Assembly (NCBI GenBank): GCA_934500835.1
Contig: CAKSTR010000001.1
Span: 620,001-684,000, forward strand
DNA length: 64,000 bases
Reading direction: 5' to 3'
Source of the DNA: an uncultured Paracoccaceae bacterium
GTDB lineage: Bacteria; Pseudomonadota; Alphaproteobacteria; Rhodobacterales; Rhodobacteraceae
How positions within the stretch are numbered: position 1 is the stretch's first letter; each line of letters opens with the position of its first letter. Positions 17,632 through 26,095 of the stretch are shown in pieces. Under the pieces are notes generated by a model. The model had not been told where the DNA came from. It did not search any database and saw only the letters and a list, made by a program, of their open reading frames with translations. The position numbers and the translations under genes were made by a program.

Positions 17632-18726
17632 TCAGGTTCCGAAGAAGCGCGCCAGATCGTCGATCCAGCCGTCAAGGAAGCCGTCGAACCGCGCGTTCGG
17701 CTGGCGTTTCTCCAGCGTGCGCGCCATCGGATCGGCGGCGCGGATCGCGCTGCCGGTCAGTTCCTCCAGCACGGCATGGCCGCAGAAGGGGACATGAACC
17801 TCGGAATAGCCGCCCTCATGCACCAGCACCAGGCGGCCGGCGCAAAGATCGGCCGCCGCCTGCTTCACCCTTGCGGTCATCAGGCGGAAGGTCTCGGCCG
17901 TGGCCAGCATCCGGCCAAGGGGATCGAAGGCCGAGGCATCATAGCCGCAGGCCACCACGATCACATCGGGCCGGAACCCGTGCAGCGCCGGCAGGACGAT
18001 CCGGTCCATAGCGGCAAGATAGCCCTTGTGGCCTGTGCCGGGCGGCAGCGGGATGTTGATGTTGCTGCCCGCCGCCCCACGCACATCGGCCGCCCCGGTG
18101 TCCAACGGATAGTTCGCCTCCTGATGCAGGCTGATGGTCAGGACATCGGGATCGTCCAGAAAGATCGCCTCGGTCCCGTTGCCGTGATGCACGTCCCAAT
18201 CCACCACGGCAAATCGCGCGGCGCGGCCTTCGGCGCGGGCCGCGTGGATGGCGATGGCGATATTGGCCAGAAGGCAGAAGCCGTTCGGCCAGTCCGGCAG
18301 GCAATGGTGCCCCGGCGGGCGCGACAGGGCATAGGCGTTGGCCACCTCGCCCGCCAGCACCGCGCGCAGCGCCTGCACCGCAAGGCCGGCCGACAGCGCC
18401 GCAATCTCATAGCCGCCGGGGCCGAAGGGCGTGCGCAGGCCCAATTCGCCGCCGCCGGCATCCGAGGTGGCCTTGAAGGCCTGCAGATAGCTGGCCGGAT
18501 GGACCCGGGCCAGGTCCTCTTGGCTGGCGGCCTCGGCCGATCCGGTGCGCATTTCGCGCCAGAGGCCGGAAACCTCGGCCAGATTCTTCAGGCGCCGCTT
18601 GGTCTCTGGGTTCTCGGGCAGGCCTGCCGGCAAGGGCTGGACAAAGCCGCCCACCGGCAGGGTCAGCGCGTAGTTGCCGCCGCCATGCCAGAAGCAGCGT
18701 TCGTCCCAGAAGAATGCGGTGGTCAT
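17632..18726 (-). CDS. Class II histone-deacetylase-like amidohydrolase
   Basis: A zinc-dependent deacetylase of the arginase/HDAC superfamily, 364 residues. The charge-relay PPGHH is at 137-141. The zinc site DWDVHHGNGT is at 176-185, with D178 and H180 as ligands and a third from GYDASAFDPLG near 263. LVHEGGYSE near 305 supplies the catalytic Tyr. Bacterial relatives act on acetylated polyamines or small amides; the true substrate is unknown. ATG 18726 is chosen over ATG 18729 because it gives 6 bases to AGGAGG. It is divergent from the DUF167 gene. Confidence 0.92.
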   Translation of the reverse strand: MTTAFFWDERCFWHGGGNYALTLPVGGFVQPLPAGLPENPETKRRLKNLAEVSGLWREMRTGSAEAASQEDLARVHPASYLQAFKATSDAGGGELGLRTPFGPGGYEIAALSAGLAVQALRAVLAGEVANAYALSRPPGHHCLPDWPNGFCLLANIAIAIHAARAEGRAARFAVVDWDVHHGNGTEAIFLDDPDVLTISLHQEANYPLDTGAADVRGAAGSNINIPLPPGTGHKGYLAAMDRIVLPALHGFRPDVIVVACGYDASAFDPLGRMLATAETFRLMTARVKQAAADLCAGRLVLVHEGGYSEVHVPFCGHAVLEELTGSAIRAADPMARTLEKRQPNARFDGFLDGWIDDLARFFGT

Positions 18727-18787
18727 CATGGCCCTCCTTGTGGCACCCCGGTTTGACACGGGGTGCGGCAGAGGTCAAAGGTCGGCC

Positions 18788-19048
18788 ATGGCCCGCCCTG
18801 CCCTGCCCGACCTTTCCGCCCTTGCCCGCCCCGGCGCAGAGATTGCCGTGCGGGTCACGCCCAATGCGCGGCAGCCGGCCCTTCTGCCGGGCGAGCCGGT
18901 CCGCATCGCGGTGACGGAAGTGCCCGAGAACGGCCGGGCGACGGCGGCCGCGCAGGAGATGCTGGCGCGGGCGATGGGGGTGGCGAAATCGCGGCTGGTC
19001 CTTTTGCGCGGTGCAACCTCACGCGACAAGGTGTTCCGGCTGGAATAG
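18788..19048 (+). CDS. DUF167 (YggU) family protein
   Basis: An 86-residue protein with the DUF167 pattern: AEIAVRVTPNARQPALL, then ENGRATAAAQEMLARAMGVAKSRLVLLRGATSRDKVFRLE. The Lys/Ser/Arg triad region KSRL and the SRDK end are conserved. The function is unknown. ATG 18788 has no clear ribosome site. It lies in the 335-bp space between two minus-strand genes and is divergent from the deacetylase gene. Confidence 0.88.
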   Translation: MARPALPDLSALARPGAEIAVRVTPNARQPALLPGEPVRIAVTEVPENGRATAAAQEMLARAMGVAKSRLVLLRGATSRDKVFRLE

Positions 19049-19061
19049 GTGACGCCCCGGA

Positions 19062-19787
19062 TCAGGGCGCGCCGGGCCGGAACGGCGCGCTTTCGGACAA
19101 CCGCTCGTCCAGAAGCCGCGCCAGACGCCCGGCCCCGATGTCGGGCAGGACCAGGTCGCGCGTTGCTTCGACCAGGGCGGCATCCCGGTTCTGCCGCCCC
19201 AGACCGGACAGGAAACCGGCCAGATACAGCCTTTGCTCGACAGCGGGGCAGGCATCCAGGGCGCGCACCGCCTGCGCCAGATCATCATGCAGCGCGGCCG
19301 GATCGGCGATGACCTCGCCCTCGGCCAGCCAGCCCCCGGCCCGGCCCGGCAGAAGTGACAGGATCGCCCGCTGGAAGGCGGCCAGCCCGGCCAGCGGCTT
19401 TTCCGCGAAACCGTCGGCACCCGCCGCCAGGGCGGGGCCGCGCCCGTCCGGGTCCCCGCTCATCCCCAGCAGGACCGGGCGCGCCGGCGTTGCCGCCAGC
19501 TGGCGGATCAGATCCTCGCCGCGACCATCGGGCAGGCCAAGATCGATCAGCACCACATCGGGGCGATAGACGCGCAGATGCGCGCGGGCCTGCTCCAGCG
19601 TGCCGGTCCGGCGCAACCGCGCGCCCGAGCGCAGGCTGAGCAGGCGCAGCGCGTCCGAGGCAAAACGGCTGTCCTCGACCGCCAGCAGGGTGATGCCCTG
19701 CAGCGGCAACCGACCCGTCACCGGCTGTGGCATCCGGGGTGCCAGCACCATGCGGTCCGGCAGCGGCGGCGGCGGGAGAGAGGGCAT
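19062..19787 (-). CDS. Orphan response-regulator receiver protein
   Basis: 241 residues. A Pro-rich N-terminal 30 residues precede a CheY-like receiver domain (about 31-150). Its acidic pocket is in LAVEDSRF, the phospho-Asp in VLIDLGLPDGRGE, and the conserved Lys in FAEKPL. The rest (about 150-241) is helical, with no DNA-binding motif recognised. It contains HDDLAQAVRALDACPAVEQRL and may be a dimerisation or partner-binding region. No kinase gene is adjacent, so its partner is unknown. It could work with the Hpt protein at 51953, but that is only a guess. Confidence 0.82.
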   Translation of the reverse strand: MPSLPPPPLPDRMVLAPRMPQPVTGRLPLQGITLLAVEDSRFASDALRLLSLRSGARLRRTGTLEQARAHLRVYRPDVVLIDLGLPDGRGEDLIRQLAATPARPVLLGMSGDPDGRGPALAAGADGFAEKPLAGLAAFQRAILSLLPGRAGGWLAEGEVIADPAALHDDLAQAVRALDACPAVEQRLYLAGFLSGLGRQNRDAALVEATRDLVLPDIGAGRLARLLDERLSESAPFRPGAP

Positions 19788-19969
19788 GGCAGCGGTCCCT
19801 TCTGGATGGCATTCCCCGACCCTAGCCGCAGCCCCATGAACGAAGGGTTAACCGCCGGCCGGCCCATGGCGGATTCCGGCTGGTTTCCGGCCGTCTGCGA
19901 CGCGCAGGCCACTTGCCCCGCAGCGCGCCCGCGCCCATAAGGCGGCAAAGCCAGCCCGAAGGAGCCGCC

Positions 19970-20374
19970 ATGATCGGACGACTGAACCATGTGGCCATCG
20001 CCGTGCCCGACCTCGAGGCCGCCTCGGCGCAATACCGCAACACTCTGGGTGCCACCGTGGGCGCGCCGCAGGACGAACCCGCGCATGGCGTCACCGTGGT
20101 CTTCATCGACCTGCCGAACACCAAGATCGAACTGCTCTACCCCCTTGGCGATGCCTCGCCGATCGCCGGGTTTCTGGAAAAGAACCCCTCGGGCGGCATC
20201 CACCACATCTGCTACGAGGTCGATGACATCCTTGCCGCGCGCGACCGGCTGAAGGCACAGGGCGCCCGCGTCCTTGGCACGGGCGAGCCGAAGATCGGCG
20301 CCCATGGCAAGCCGGTGCTGTTCCTGCACCCCAAGGATTTCAACGGCTGCCTTGTCGAACTGGAGCAGGCATGA
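19970..20374 (+). CDS. mce: Methylmalonyl-CoA epimerase
   Basis: Interconverts (S)- and (R)-methylmalonyl-CoA between propionyl-CoA carboxylase and methylmalonyl-CoA mutase. It is a 134-residue vicinal-oxygen-chelate protein. Metal-ligand positions are in GRLNHVAIAVPDLE (His), IHHICYEVDDI (His) and VELEQA (Glu). The middle KIELLYPLGDASPIAGFLEKN is typical of the family. AAGGAG lies 5 bases before ATG 19970. Its stop overlaps the DUF1467 start (ATGA), so the two are translationally coupled. Confidence 0.95.
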   Translation: MIGRLNHVAIAVPDLEAASAQYRNTLGATVGAPQDEPAHGVTVVFIDLPNTKIELLYPLGDASPIAGFLEKNPSGGIHHICYEVDDILAARDRLKAQGARVLGTGEPKIGAHGKPVLFLHPKDFNGCLVELEQA

Positions 20375-20655
20375 CCATCACCGGCGCGATTGTCCTCTTT
20401 GCGGTGTTCTGGTTCCTGACCTTCTACATCGTGTTGCAGGTCCGGACCCGAACCCAGGCCGAATCGGATGAAGGAGTCGTGCCCGGCACCCCGCCCGGCG
20501 CCCCGGCGGTCGAGGATGTCGGCCGCAGCGCCAGGATCGCCACGCTCTATGCCACCGGGATCTGGGCGGTGGTGGTGGCCATCATCATGTCGGGCTGGAT
20601 CACGCTGGCCGACATCGATTTCTTCCACCGCCTCGGCTTTCACCACCTGGACTAG
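20371..20655 (+). CDS. DUF1467 family membrane protein
   Basis: A 94-residue protein with two membrane segments (about 5-24 and 59-80), separated by a Pro/Gly-rich loop VVPGTPPGAPA that is the family hallmark. It ends ADIDFFHRLGFHH. The function is unknown. It starts inside the mce stop codon, and this pairing is common in alphaproteobacteria. It converges on the EI24-family gene with a 4-bp overlap of the two 3' ends. Confidence 0.9.
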   Translation: MTITGAIVLFAVFWFLTFYIVLQVRTRTQAESDEGVVPGTPPGAPAVEDVGRSARIATLYATGIWAVVVAIIMSGWITLADIDFFHRLGFHHLD

Positions 20656-21350
20656 CGCCCCGACGCCACCAGCCGGTGGAAAAGATGGGTGAAGGTCGCC
20701 ACGCCCAGCACCGGCACCGCCAGATTCACCAGCGGAATCACCAGCGGCATCGACATCAGCGTGCCGGCCAGCCAGATCGCCCCGAAGTTGCGCTTGCGCA
20801 GCGCCTTGGCCTCATCGGGCGGCAGACGGCGCAGCGCCACCGACATGAAATACTCGCGCCCCAGCAGCAGCCCGTTCAGCCCCCAGAAGGCAACGGTGTA
20901 GAAAGGCCCGGTCCAGGGCAGCAGGAACACCAGCCCCAGCACGTTGACCAGAAGGATCAGCCCCAGCAGGTTCAGGGTCTCGATCAGGGCTGAACGATTG
21001 TCGGCGCCGGGGGCGGGCGGCAGCCAGGGATAGTGCCTTGCCTCCACCGCCTCGGCCACGGAATCGGTGAAAAGCCCGGAAAAGGCCCCCGCCACCGGCA
21101 CCATCAGGAAGACCGACAGGCCCAGCATGAACAGAAGCGAGGCCCAGCCAAGAACGCTGTGCAGCCCCTCGACGGTGCCGACCCAAGGGATGTCGACCGC
21201 ATCCGGCGTCAGCGCCTGAATGGCCATCAGGAACAGCGCATAGACGCCGAAGAGAAGCGCCAGCGCCAGGGCGATCCCCAACAGGATCACCCGCAGGAAA
21301 CGCCCGTCCCCCAACTGGCCCAGCGCCTTCAGGAAGTCGTTGAAGATCAC
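20652..21350 (-). CDS. EI24/CysZ-like membrane protein
   Basis: 232 residues with about four long hydrophobic segments and the EI24 (former DUF540) pattern: NLLGLILLVNVLGLVFLLPW, then FWGLNGLLLGREYF followed by ALRRLPPDEAKALRKRN. CysZ in E. coli mediates sulfate uptake, but many family members are uncharacterised, so the substrate is open. The start is GTG 21350, overlapping the nitroreductase stop (GTGA) on the same strand, so translational coupling is likely. Confidence 0.85.
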   Translation of the reverse strand: MIFNDFLKALGQLGDGRFLRVILLGIALALALLFGVYALFLMAIQALTPDAVDIPWVGTVEGLHSVLGWASLLFMLGLSVFLMVPVAGAFSGLFTDSVAEAVEARHYPWLPPAPGADNRSALIETLNLLGLILLVNVLGLVFLLPWTGPFYTVAFWGLNGLLLGREYFMSVALRRLPPDEAKALRKRNFGAIWLAGTLMSMPLVIPLVNLAVPVLGVATFTHLFHRLVASGR

Positions 21351-21919
21351 GCTGCGGCCCAGGTCACGACCCGCGCCAGGTCAGGCCGCGGCCGGTCGGG
21401 GCCGTCGGCGGGCGGGGTGCCGATGTGGATGATGCCGGCCACGATCTCCTGCGGCGCGCAGCCGAAGGCTTGGGCGCGGAACTGCGCATCATGCGCAGGC
21501 CAGCCGGTCAGCCAGCAGGCGCCCCAGCCCGCCGCCGTCGCCGCATTGACGATGTTCATGCACAGCGCACCCGCCGAGAGGAGTTGTTCCACCGCGGGCA
21601 CCTTGCCCTCCCTGGGCGAGGCGATCACCACCACCGCCAGCTGGCCCAGGTCGTACTGGCCACGCCCCTTGGCGATCTTCTCCTCCTCCCCGGTCTCGCG
21701 CGCCCGCGCCTCGGCCAGATCGGCCAGCCGCGCGAAGGCGGGCTTTTCGATCACCACCAGCCGCCAGGGCTCCAGCTTGCCATGATCGGGCACCCGCAGC
21801 GCCACGGTCAGAATCTCTTCCAGCTCGGCCCGCGCCGGCACCGGGGCGGTGAACAGCTTGGCCGGGCGGGAACGCCGGTTGCCGAGAAAATCGAGGGCGG
21901 CCTGATTGCGGGCGGGCAT
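21347..21919 (-). CDS. Nitroreductase family protein
   Basis: An FMN-dependent oxidoreductase of about 190 residues, close to the YdjA-like group. Flavin-contact segments are RRSRPAKLFTAPVP near the N-terminus, VPDHGKLEPWRLVVI and the late GWGACWLTGW. ATG 21919 is chosen because GGAG sits 6 bases upstream; a TTG two codons earlier is the alternative. The enzyme probably reduces quinones or nitro compounds with NAD(P)H. It is translationally coupled to the EI24-family gene. Confidence 0.88.
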   Translation of the reverse strand: MPARNQAALDFLGNRRSRPAKLFTAPVPARAELEEILTVALRVPDHGKLEPWRLVVIEKPAFARLADLAEARARETGEEEKIAKGRGQYDLGQLAVVVIASPREGKVPAVEQLLSAGALCMNIVNAATAAGWGACWLTGWPAHDAQFRAQAFGCAPQEIVAGIIHIGTPPADGPDRPRPDLARVVTWAAA

Positions 21920-21997
21920 GGTCAACTCCGGAACGGTTCGCGCTGAAAGCTAATGCGCCCCGCCCGCCCGCACCAGCCCCGCCCGCAGCCAAATTGC

Positions 21998-22170
21998 GCG
22001 GCTGCCGCCGCATGCCTTTTTCGTTCGGGCCGGTGACGGGACCTGTGGCCTGCCTTGCCGGCGGGGGCAGTCTGCCCCCGAATGGGATTTGTCTTCAACA
22101 AATCCCAACCCCCTGAGGATATTTTCATTCTGAAAGAAGCGGCCTCTTTCAGAACAGCAAATATCCCCGC
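21998..22170. repeat. Composite intergenic repeat, copy 4 (inverted)
   Basis: It occupies most of the 322-bp gap between the nitroreductase and acetyltransferase genes; no gene is seen. Reading left to right: hairpin GCGGC-TGCC-GCCGC (21998-22011), a 51-nt spacer, hairpin GGGGGCA-gtc-TGCCCCC (22063-22079), hairpin GGGATTTGT/ACAAATCCC (22084-22106), then two boxes facing each other. The boxes are GAGGATATTTTCATTCTGAA from 22115 and CTTTCAGAACAGCAAATATC from 22146. Confidence 0.8.
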
Positions 22171-22241
22171 CGGAGGCACGCCATCGCCGGTTGCGTGCCT
22201 GCACGCAGAGGCGAGAAACAGCAATGCGCCTACAAAGGCGC

Positions 22242-22958
22242 TCAATTCAGCGACGGATCGGCGGCAAAGCGGGTCAGGCGGGTCAGGTCCGAGAGGCGCT
22301 CCTTCTGGCGGCCCGAGGCATCGAAGTTCCCCGGTGCCAGCCAGGCGCGGAAGGCCTCGGACAGCGCCGGCCAGTCCTCGCAGGTCACCGCGAACCAGGC
22401 GGTGTCGCGGTTGCGGCCCTTCACCACCAGATGGTTGCGAAAGACCCCCTCATAGCTGAAGCCCAGCCGCTGCGCCGCCCGGCGCGAGGGCAGGTTCAGC
22501 GCGTTGCACTTCCATTCATAGCGGCGGTAGCCGGCGCGAAAGGCCCAGTCCATCATCAGCCACATCGCCTCGGTCGCGGCAAGGCCGCGCTGCATCTCGG
22601 GCGCGATGCAGATATGGCCGACCTCGATCGATCCCGCATCGGGCGCGATGCGCAGATAGCTGGCGATGCCGCCGCAATGCCCCGTCGCCCGGTCGCGCAG
22701 CACGAAAAAGCGCGGGTCTTCCGCCGCCTCGCGCTCTTTGGCCCAACGGTGATAGGCCCCGGCCGACACGAAGGGTCCGTAGGGCATGTAATCCCACAGG
22801 GCCTCATGTCCGGCAAAGGCGCGATGCAGGTCGGCGGCATGGCCATCGGCGGACAGGGGTTCAAGCCGGACCACGCCGCCTTCAATCGCCTCATGCCCCG
22901 GGCGCGGCGGCGGCGTCCAGTTCCTCACTTCGCGGCCAAGTCTTGCCTCGTCACTCAC
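22242..22958 (-). CDS. GNAT family N-acetyltransferase (RimJ/RimL-like)
   Basis: 238 residues. The core acetyl-CoA fold is visible in SIEVGHICIAPEMQRGLAAT (motif A; the Q/RxxGxA loop is QRGLAA), followed by YRRYEWKCNALNLPSRRAAQRLGFSYEG, typical of the RimJ/RimL group. RNRDTAWFAVTCEDWPAL follows. Start GTG 22958 has GAGGAG six bases upstream. It probably acetylates a protein N-terminus, an amino acid or an antibiotic; the sequence does not decide. It is the last gene of a minus-strand run after aspS and the DUF1993 gene. Confidence 0.88.
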   Translation of the reverse strand: MSDEARLGREVRNWTPPPRPGHEAIEGGVVRLEPLSADGHAADLHRAFAGHEALWDYMPYGPFVSAGAYHRWAKEREAAEDPRFFVLRDRATGHCGGIASYLRIAPDAGSIEVGHICIAPEMQRGLAATEAMWLMMDWAFRAGYRRYEWKCNALNLPSRRAAQRLGFSYEGVFRNHLVVKGRNRDTAWFAVTCEDWPALSEAFRAWLAPGNFDASGRQKERLSDLTRLTRFAADPSLN

Positions 22959-23022
22959 GCTGCGCTCCTCCCGGTCTATACCGTCAGGCTATGCCGGGCA
23001 GAGGCCGGGCCGCAAGGGTCGG

Positions 23023-23490
23023 TCAGAAGCGGAAGTCCTTCGGATAGCTGTGGATGCCGTCGAAATCCTCCTTGCCCAAAGGCACCCCTGCCGCCCGCAG
23101 CGCGGCATAGCCCATGGTGACATGAAAGAAGAAATTCGGCAGGCCGAAGAGATACAGGAACTGCTCTGCCGTCTGGTCGATATCGGCAAAGCCAGCGCGG
23201 TGACTGATCACCCGTGCCTCGGCGCCCTCGAACTCGGCCGGTTTCATCGACCCAAGCGTGGCGCGCGCCACCGCCAGCCTTGGGCCAAGGTTCTCGGGCA
23301 GGTCCGGCACCTCGCGCCCGGCCAGCGGGCAGGCGACGCGCAAGGAAAGGCCCGCGGCAATGGCGAATTGCGCGCGGGCCGGGAAGGCATCGGCGATCTG
23401 CGCATCCAGCGCATCCGGCCCCGCGACCGCCACCATGTCGCTGATGCGCGACAGGTAATGGCGGAAGACGGGGACCGAAGCCTGATACAT
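23023..23490 (-). CDS. DUF1993 family protein (second copy)
   Basis: 155 residues with the DUF1993 pattern: an N-terminal helix [16 protein letters not shown], the middle ARAQFAIAAGLSLRVACPLAG, and the C-terminal EQFLYLFGLPNFFFHVTMGYAALRAAGVPLGKEDF. Its ATG overlaps the aspS stop by one base (TGATG), so it is almost certainly translated by coupling to aspS. It is a paralogue of the protein at 5884-6384. The function is unknown; the fold is DinB-like. Confidence 0.88.
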   Translation of the reverse strand: MYQASVPVFRHYLSRISDMVAVAGPDALDAQIADAFPARAQFAIAAGLSLRVACPLAGREVPDLPENLGPRLAVARATLGSMKPAEFEGAEARVISHRAGFADIDQTAEQFLYLFGLPNFFFHVTMGYAALRAAGVPLGKEDFDGIHSYPKDFRF

Positions 23491-25268
23491 CAGCTTTCCT
23501 TCGGCACCACCCTCAGGTTCAGCTCCCGAAGTTGCTGAAGCGTCGGGTCCGAAGGCGCGTTCATCAAAAGATCCTCGGCGCGCTGGTTCATCGGGAACAT
23601 GATGACCTCGCGGATGTTCGTCGTATCGGCCAGCAGCATCACCAGCCGGTCGATGCCCGCCGCACAGCCGCCATGCGGCGGCGCCCCGTATTTGAACGCC
23701 TTGACCATGCCGCCAAAGCGCTTGTCGACTTCACTGTTCGGATAACCCGCCAGTTCAAACGCCTTGTACATGATTTCCGGCTTGTGGTTGCGGATGCCGC
23801 CCGAGATCACCTCATAGCCGTTGCAGGCCAGGTCATACTGATAGGCGTAGACCTCCAGCGGATCGCCGTTCAGCGCCTCAAGCCCGCCCTGCGGCATCGA
23901 GAAGGGGTTGTGGCTGAAGTCGATCTTGCCCTCGTCGGTCTTCTCATACATCGGGAAGTCGACGATCCAGGCAAAGCGGAAGCTGTCCTTCTCGGTCAGG
24001 CCCAGTTCATTGCCGATCTCGTTGCGCGCCTTGCCGGCGACCGACTGGAACACCTCGGGCTTGCCGGCCAGAAAGAAGACGGCATCGCCCTCGGCCAGAC
24101 CCAGTTCCACCCGGATCGCCTCGGTCCGCTCCGGCCCGATGGCCTTGGCGATGGGACCGGCGGCCTCGGTAGAGCCATCCTCGGCCTTGCGCCAGAAGAT
24201 GTAACCCATGCCCGGCAGGCCCTCTTTCTGGGCGAAGGCGTTCATGCGGTCGGCGAACTTGCGGCTGCCGCCGGTGGGGGCGGGAATGGCGCGAACCTCG
24301 GTGCCCTCGTTCTGCAACACATTGGCGAAGATCGCAAAACCGCTGCCGCGGAAATGCTCGGACACGTCCTGCATCCTGATCGGGTTGCGCAGGTCGGGCT
24401 TGTCCGACCCGTACCATTTCAGGCTGTCGCGATAGGCGATGCGCGGCCAGTCGGCATGAACCTTGCGGCCCTTGCCGAAAGCCTCGAACAGCCCCTGCAG
24501 CACCGGCTGCACGGCGGCAAACACGTCTTCCTGCGTCACGAAGGACATCTCGATGTCCAACTGGTAGAAATCGGTCGGAGAGCGGTCCGCACGCGGGTCT
24601 TCATCGCGGAAGCAGGGCGCGATCTGGAAATAGCGGTCGAACCCCGCCACCTGAATCAACTGCTTGAACTGCTGCGGCGCCTGCGGCAGCGCGTAGAACT
24701 TGCCCGGATGCAGGCGCGACGGCACCAGGAAGTCGCGCGCGCCCTCCGGGCTGCTGGCGGTGATGATCGGGGTCTGGAACTCGTTGAAACCCTGATCCCA
24801 CATCTTGCCCCGCAGCCAGCGCACCACGTTGGAGCGCAGCATCATGTTCTGATGCATGCCCTCGCGGCGCAGATCAAGGAAGCGATAGGTCAGCCGGGTC
24901 TCCTCGGGGTAGTCCAGCTCGCCAAAGACCGGCAGCGGCAACTCGTCCGCCTGGCCCAGCACCTCGACCTCGGTCGCATAGACCTCGATCTCGCCGGTCG
25001 GGATCTTGCTGTTCACAAGGCTGGCGTCCCGCGCCTTCACCCGGCCGTCGATGCGGATCACCCATTCGGCCCGCACCTTCTCCAGCCCCGCAAAGGCCGG
25101 GCTGTCGCCATCGCACAGCACCTGGGTGATGCCGTAGTGGTCGCGCAGGTCGATGAACAGCACGCCGCCATGGTCGCGCACCCGGTGAACCCAGCCCGAA
25201 AGCCGCACGGTCTCGCCCACATGGGCCTTGTTCAGCGCCGCACAGGTATGGCTGCGGTAGACATGCAT
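23490..25268 (-). CDS. aspS: Aspartyl-tRNA(Asp/Asn) synthetase
   Basis: Class II synthetase charging tRNA-Asp, in many alphaproteobacteria also tRNA-Asn for later amidation. The 592-residue enzyme has an N-terminal OB-fold ([23 protein letters not shown]), the catalytic QAPQQFKQ, motif 2 ([10 protein letters not shown]), a bacterial GAD insert (about 290-420), and motif 3 ([14 protein letters not shown]) near the C-terminus. Start ATG 25268 (MHVYRSHT) is preferred over ATG 25274 because it sits 7 bases from GAAGGGG. The stop overlaps the DUF1993 start. Confidence 0.97.
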   Translation of the reverse strand: MHVYRSHTCAALNKAHVGETVRLSGWVHRVRDHGGVLFIDLRDHYGITQVLCDGDSPAFAGLEKVRAEWVIRIDGRVKARDASLVNSKIPTGEIEVYATEVEVLGQADELPLPVFGELDYPEETRLTYRFLDLRREGMHQNMMLRSNVVRWLRGKMWDQGFNEFQTPIITASSPEGARDFLVPSRLHPGKFYALPQAPQQFKQLIQVAGFDRYFQIAPCFRDEDPRADRSPTDFYQLDIEMSFVTQEDVFAAVQPVLQGLFEAFGKGRKVHADWPRIAYRDSLKWYGSDKPDLRNPIRMQDVSEHFRGSGFAIFANVLQNEGTEVRAIPAPTGGSRKFADRMNAFAQKEGLPGMGYIFWRKAEDGSTEAAGPIAKAIGPERTEAIRVELGLAEGDAVFFLAGKPEVFQSVAGKARNEIGNELGLTEKDSFRFAWIVDFPMYEKTDEGKIDFSHNPFSMPQGGLEALNGDPLEVYAYQYDLACNGYEVISGGIRNHKPEIMYKAFELAGYPNSEVDKRFGGMVKAFKYGAPPHGGCAAGIDRLVMLLADTTNIREVIMFPMNQRAEDLLMNAPSDPTLQQLRELNLRVVPKES

Positions 25269-25375
25269 CCTCATTCCCCTTCCGAGGGTTCGATCTTCCA
25301 TCGCGCCGATACACTCCGGGGCGATGGACAAGTCAACCCCGCCTTGGCGCCTGTGGCCGATGTCGCTGCCTCCGG

Positions 25376-25467
25376 CGGGGATACTTCATTCTGAAAGAAG
25401 CATGAGAGCCGCTCCTGCCCCTTCATCTTGGCAGAAATATCCCGGGAGCCGGGGGCTGGCCCCCGGC
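25376..25467. repeat. Paired-box repeat with GC hairpin between aspS and pabC
   Basis: Two boxes face each other: GCGGGGATACTTCATTCTGA from about 25377, and the inverted copy ending GGCAGAAATATCCCGGG at 25446. Hairpin GCCGGGGG-ctgg-CCCCCGGC (25448-25467) follows and touches the pabC stop, so it may terminate pabC. Confidence 0.75.
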
Positions 25468-25468
25468 G

Positions 25469-26095
25469 CTAGCCGGCCCAGACCGCCGGGATCAGCCCGC
25501 GCAGCGCATTGCCGACCCAAAGCCGGACCTGCGGCAGGTCTTCCGCCCGCAACACCTCTTCGGGGCAGCCAAGCTCGGCCCGCAGCACGCCGGGCAACAG
25601 GCCCGAGGACAAGGGCGGCGTCCGCATCCCCTGCCCGCGGTCGAAGAAGACGGTGGTGATGGTGCCCTCGGTCACCTCGCCGCGTTCGTTCAGGAACAGG
25701 ACCTCGTCCAGCCCTGGCGCCAAAGCCGCCCGTGCGGCGTCCTGCGCCTCGCGCCGGGTCGATTTCACCGTCAGCCACGGGTCGCCCGAACAGACCGCCG
25801 CCGCCGCCGGCCCGACCCGCCACTCGGCCCGCGCCGGCGGCAGATCGGCCACCTGCCACTCTGCCGCACCGGCAGCATCCACCGTCAGCCTGACGCGCGC
25901 CGGCACGGCAGGCAGCGCAACGTCGCAGTCCCAGTCGAATTCGCCCCCGGGCCGGGCCCAGCCAAGCCGTTGCCGCGACCGGCGCAGCCGTTCGATATGC
26001 AGAAGGATGCGGGGAAACCGCTCCCCGTCCCACAGCATCGTCTCGATCAGCCTCAGCCCCGGCTGACGGCCGCCTTCACGAAGCGCGCTTTCCAC
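25469..26095 (-). CDS. pabC: Aminotransferase class IV (probable 4-amino-4-deoxychorismate lyase)
   Basis: A fold-type IV PLP enzyme, 208 residues. RLIETMLWDGERFPRILLHIERLRRS forms the N-terminal domain, VKSTRREAQDAAR contains the probable PLP lysine, and DEVLFLNERGEVTEGTITTVFFDR is the class IV signature. Adjacent to pabB it most likely makes p-aminobenzoate for folate. Start GTG 26095 has GGAGGAGG four bases upstream and lies inside pabB, overlapping it by 43 bp. Longer upstream frames overlap pabB completely and are rejected. Confidence 0.85.
   Translation of the reverse strand: MESALREGGRQPGLRLIETMLWDGERFPRILLHIERLRRSRQRLGWARPGGEFDWDCDVALPAVPARVRLTVDAAGAAEWQVADLPPARAEWRVGPAAAAVCSGDPWLTVKSTRREAQDAARAALAPGLDEVLFLNERGEVTEGTITTVFFDRGQGMRTPPLSSGLLPGVLRAELGCPEEVLRAEDLPQVRLWVGNALRGLIPAVWAG

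Noticed and set aside
23532..25394. 620-codon plus-strand frame over aspS
   Set aside because: Antisense shadow of aspS, rich in His/Arg/Gln.
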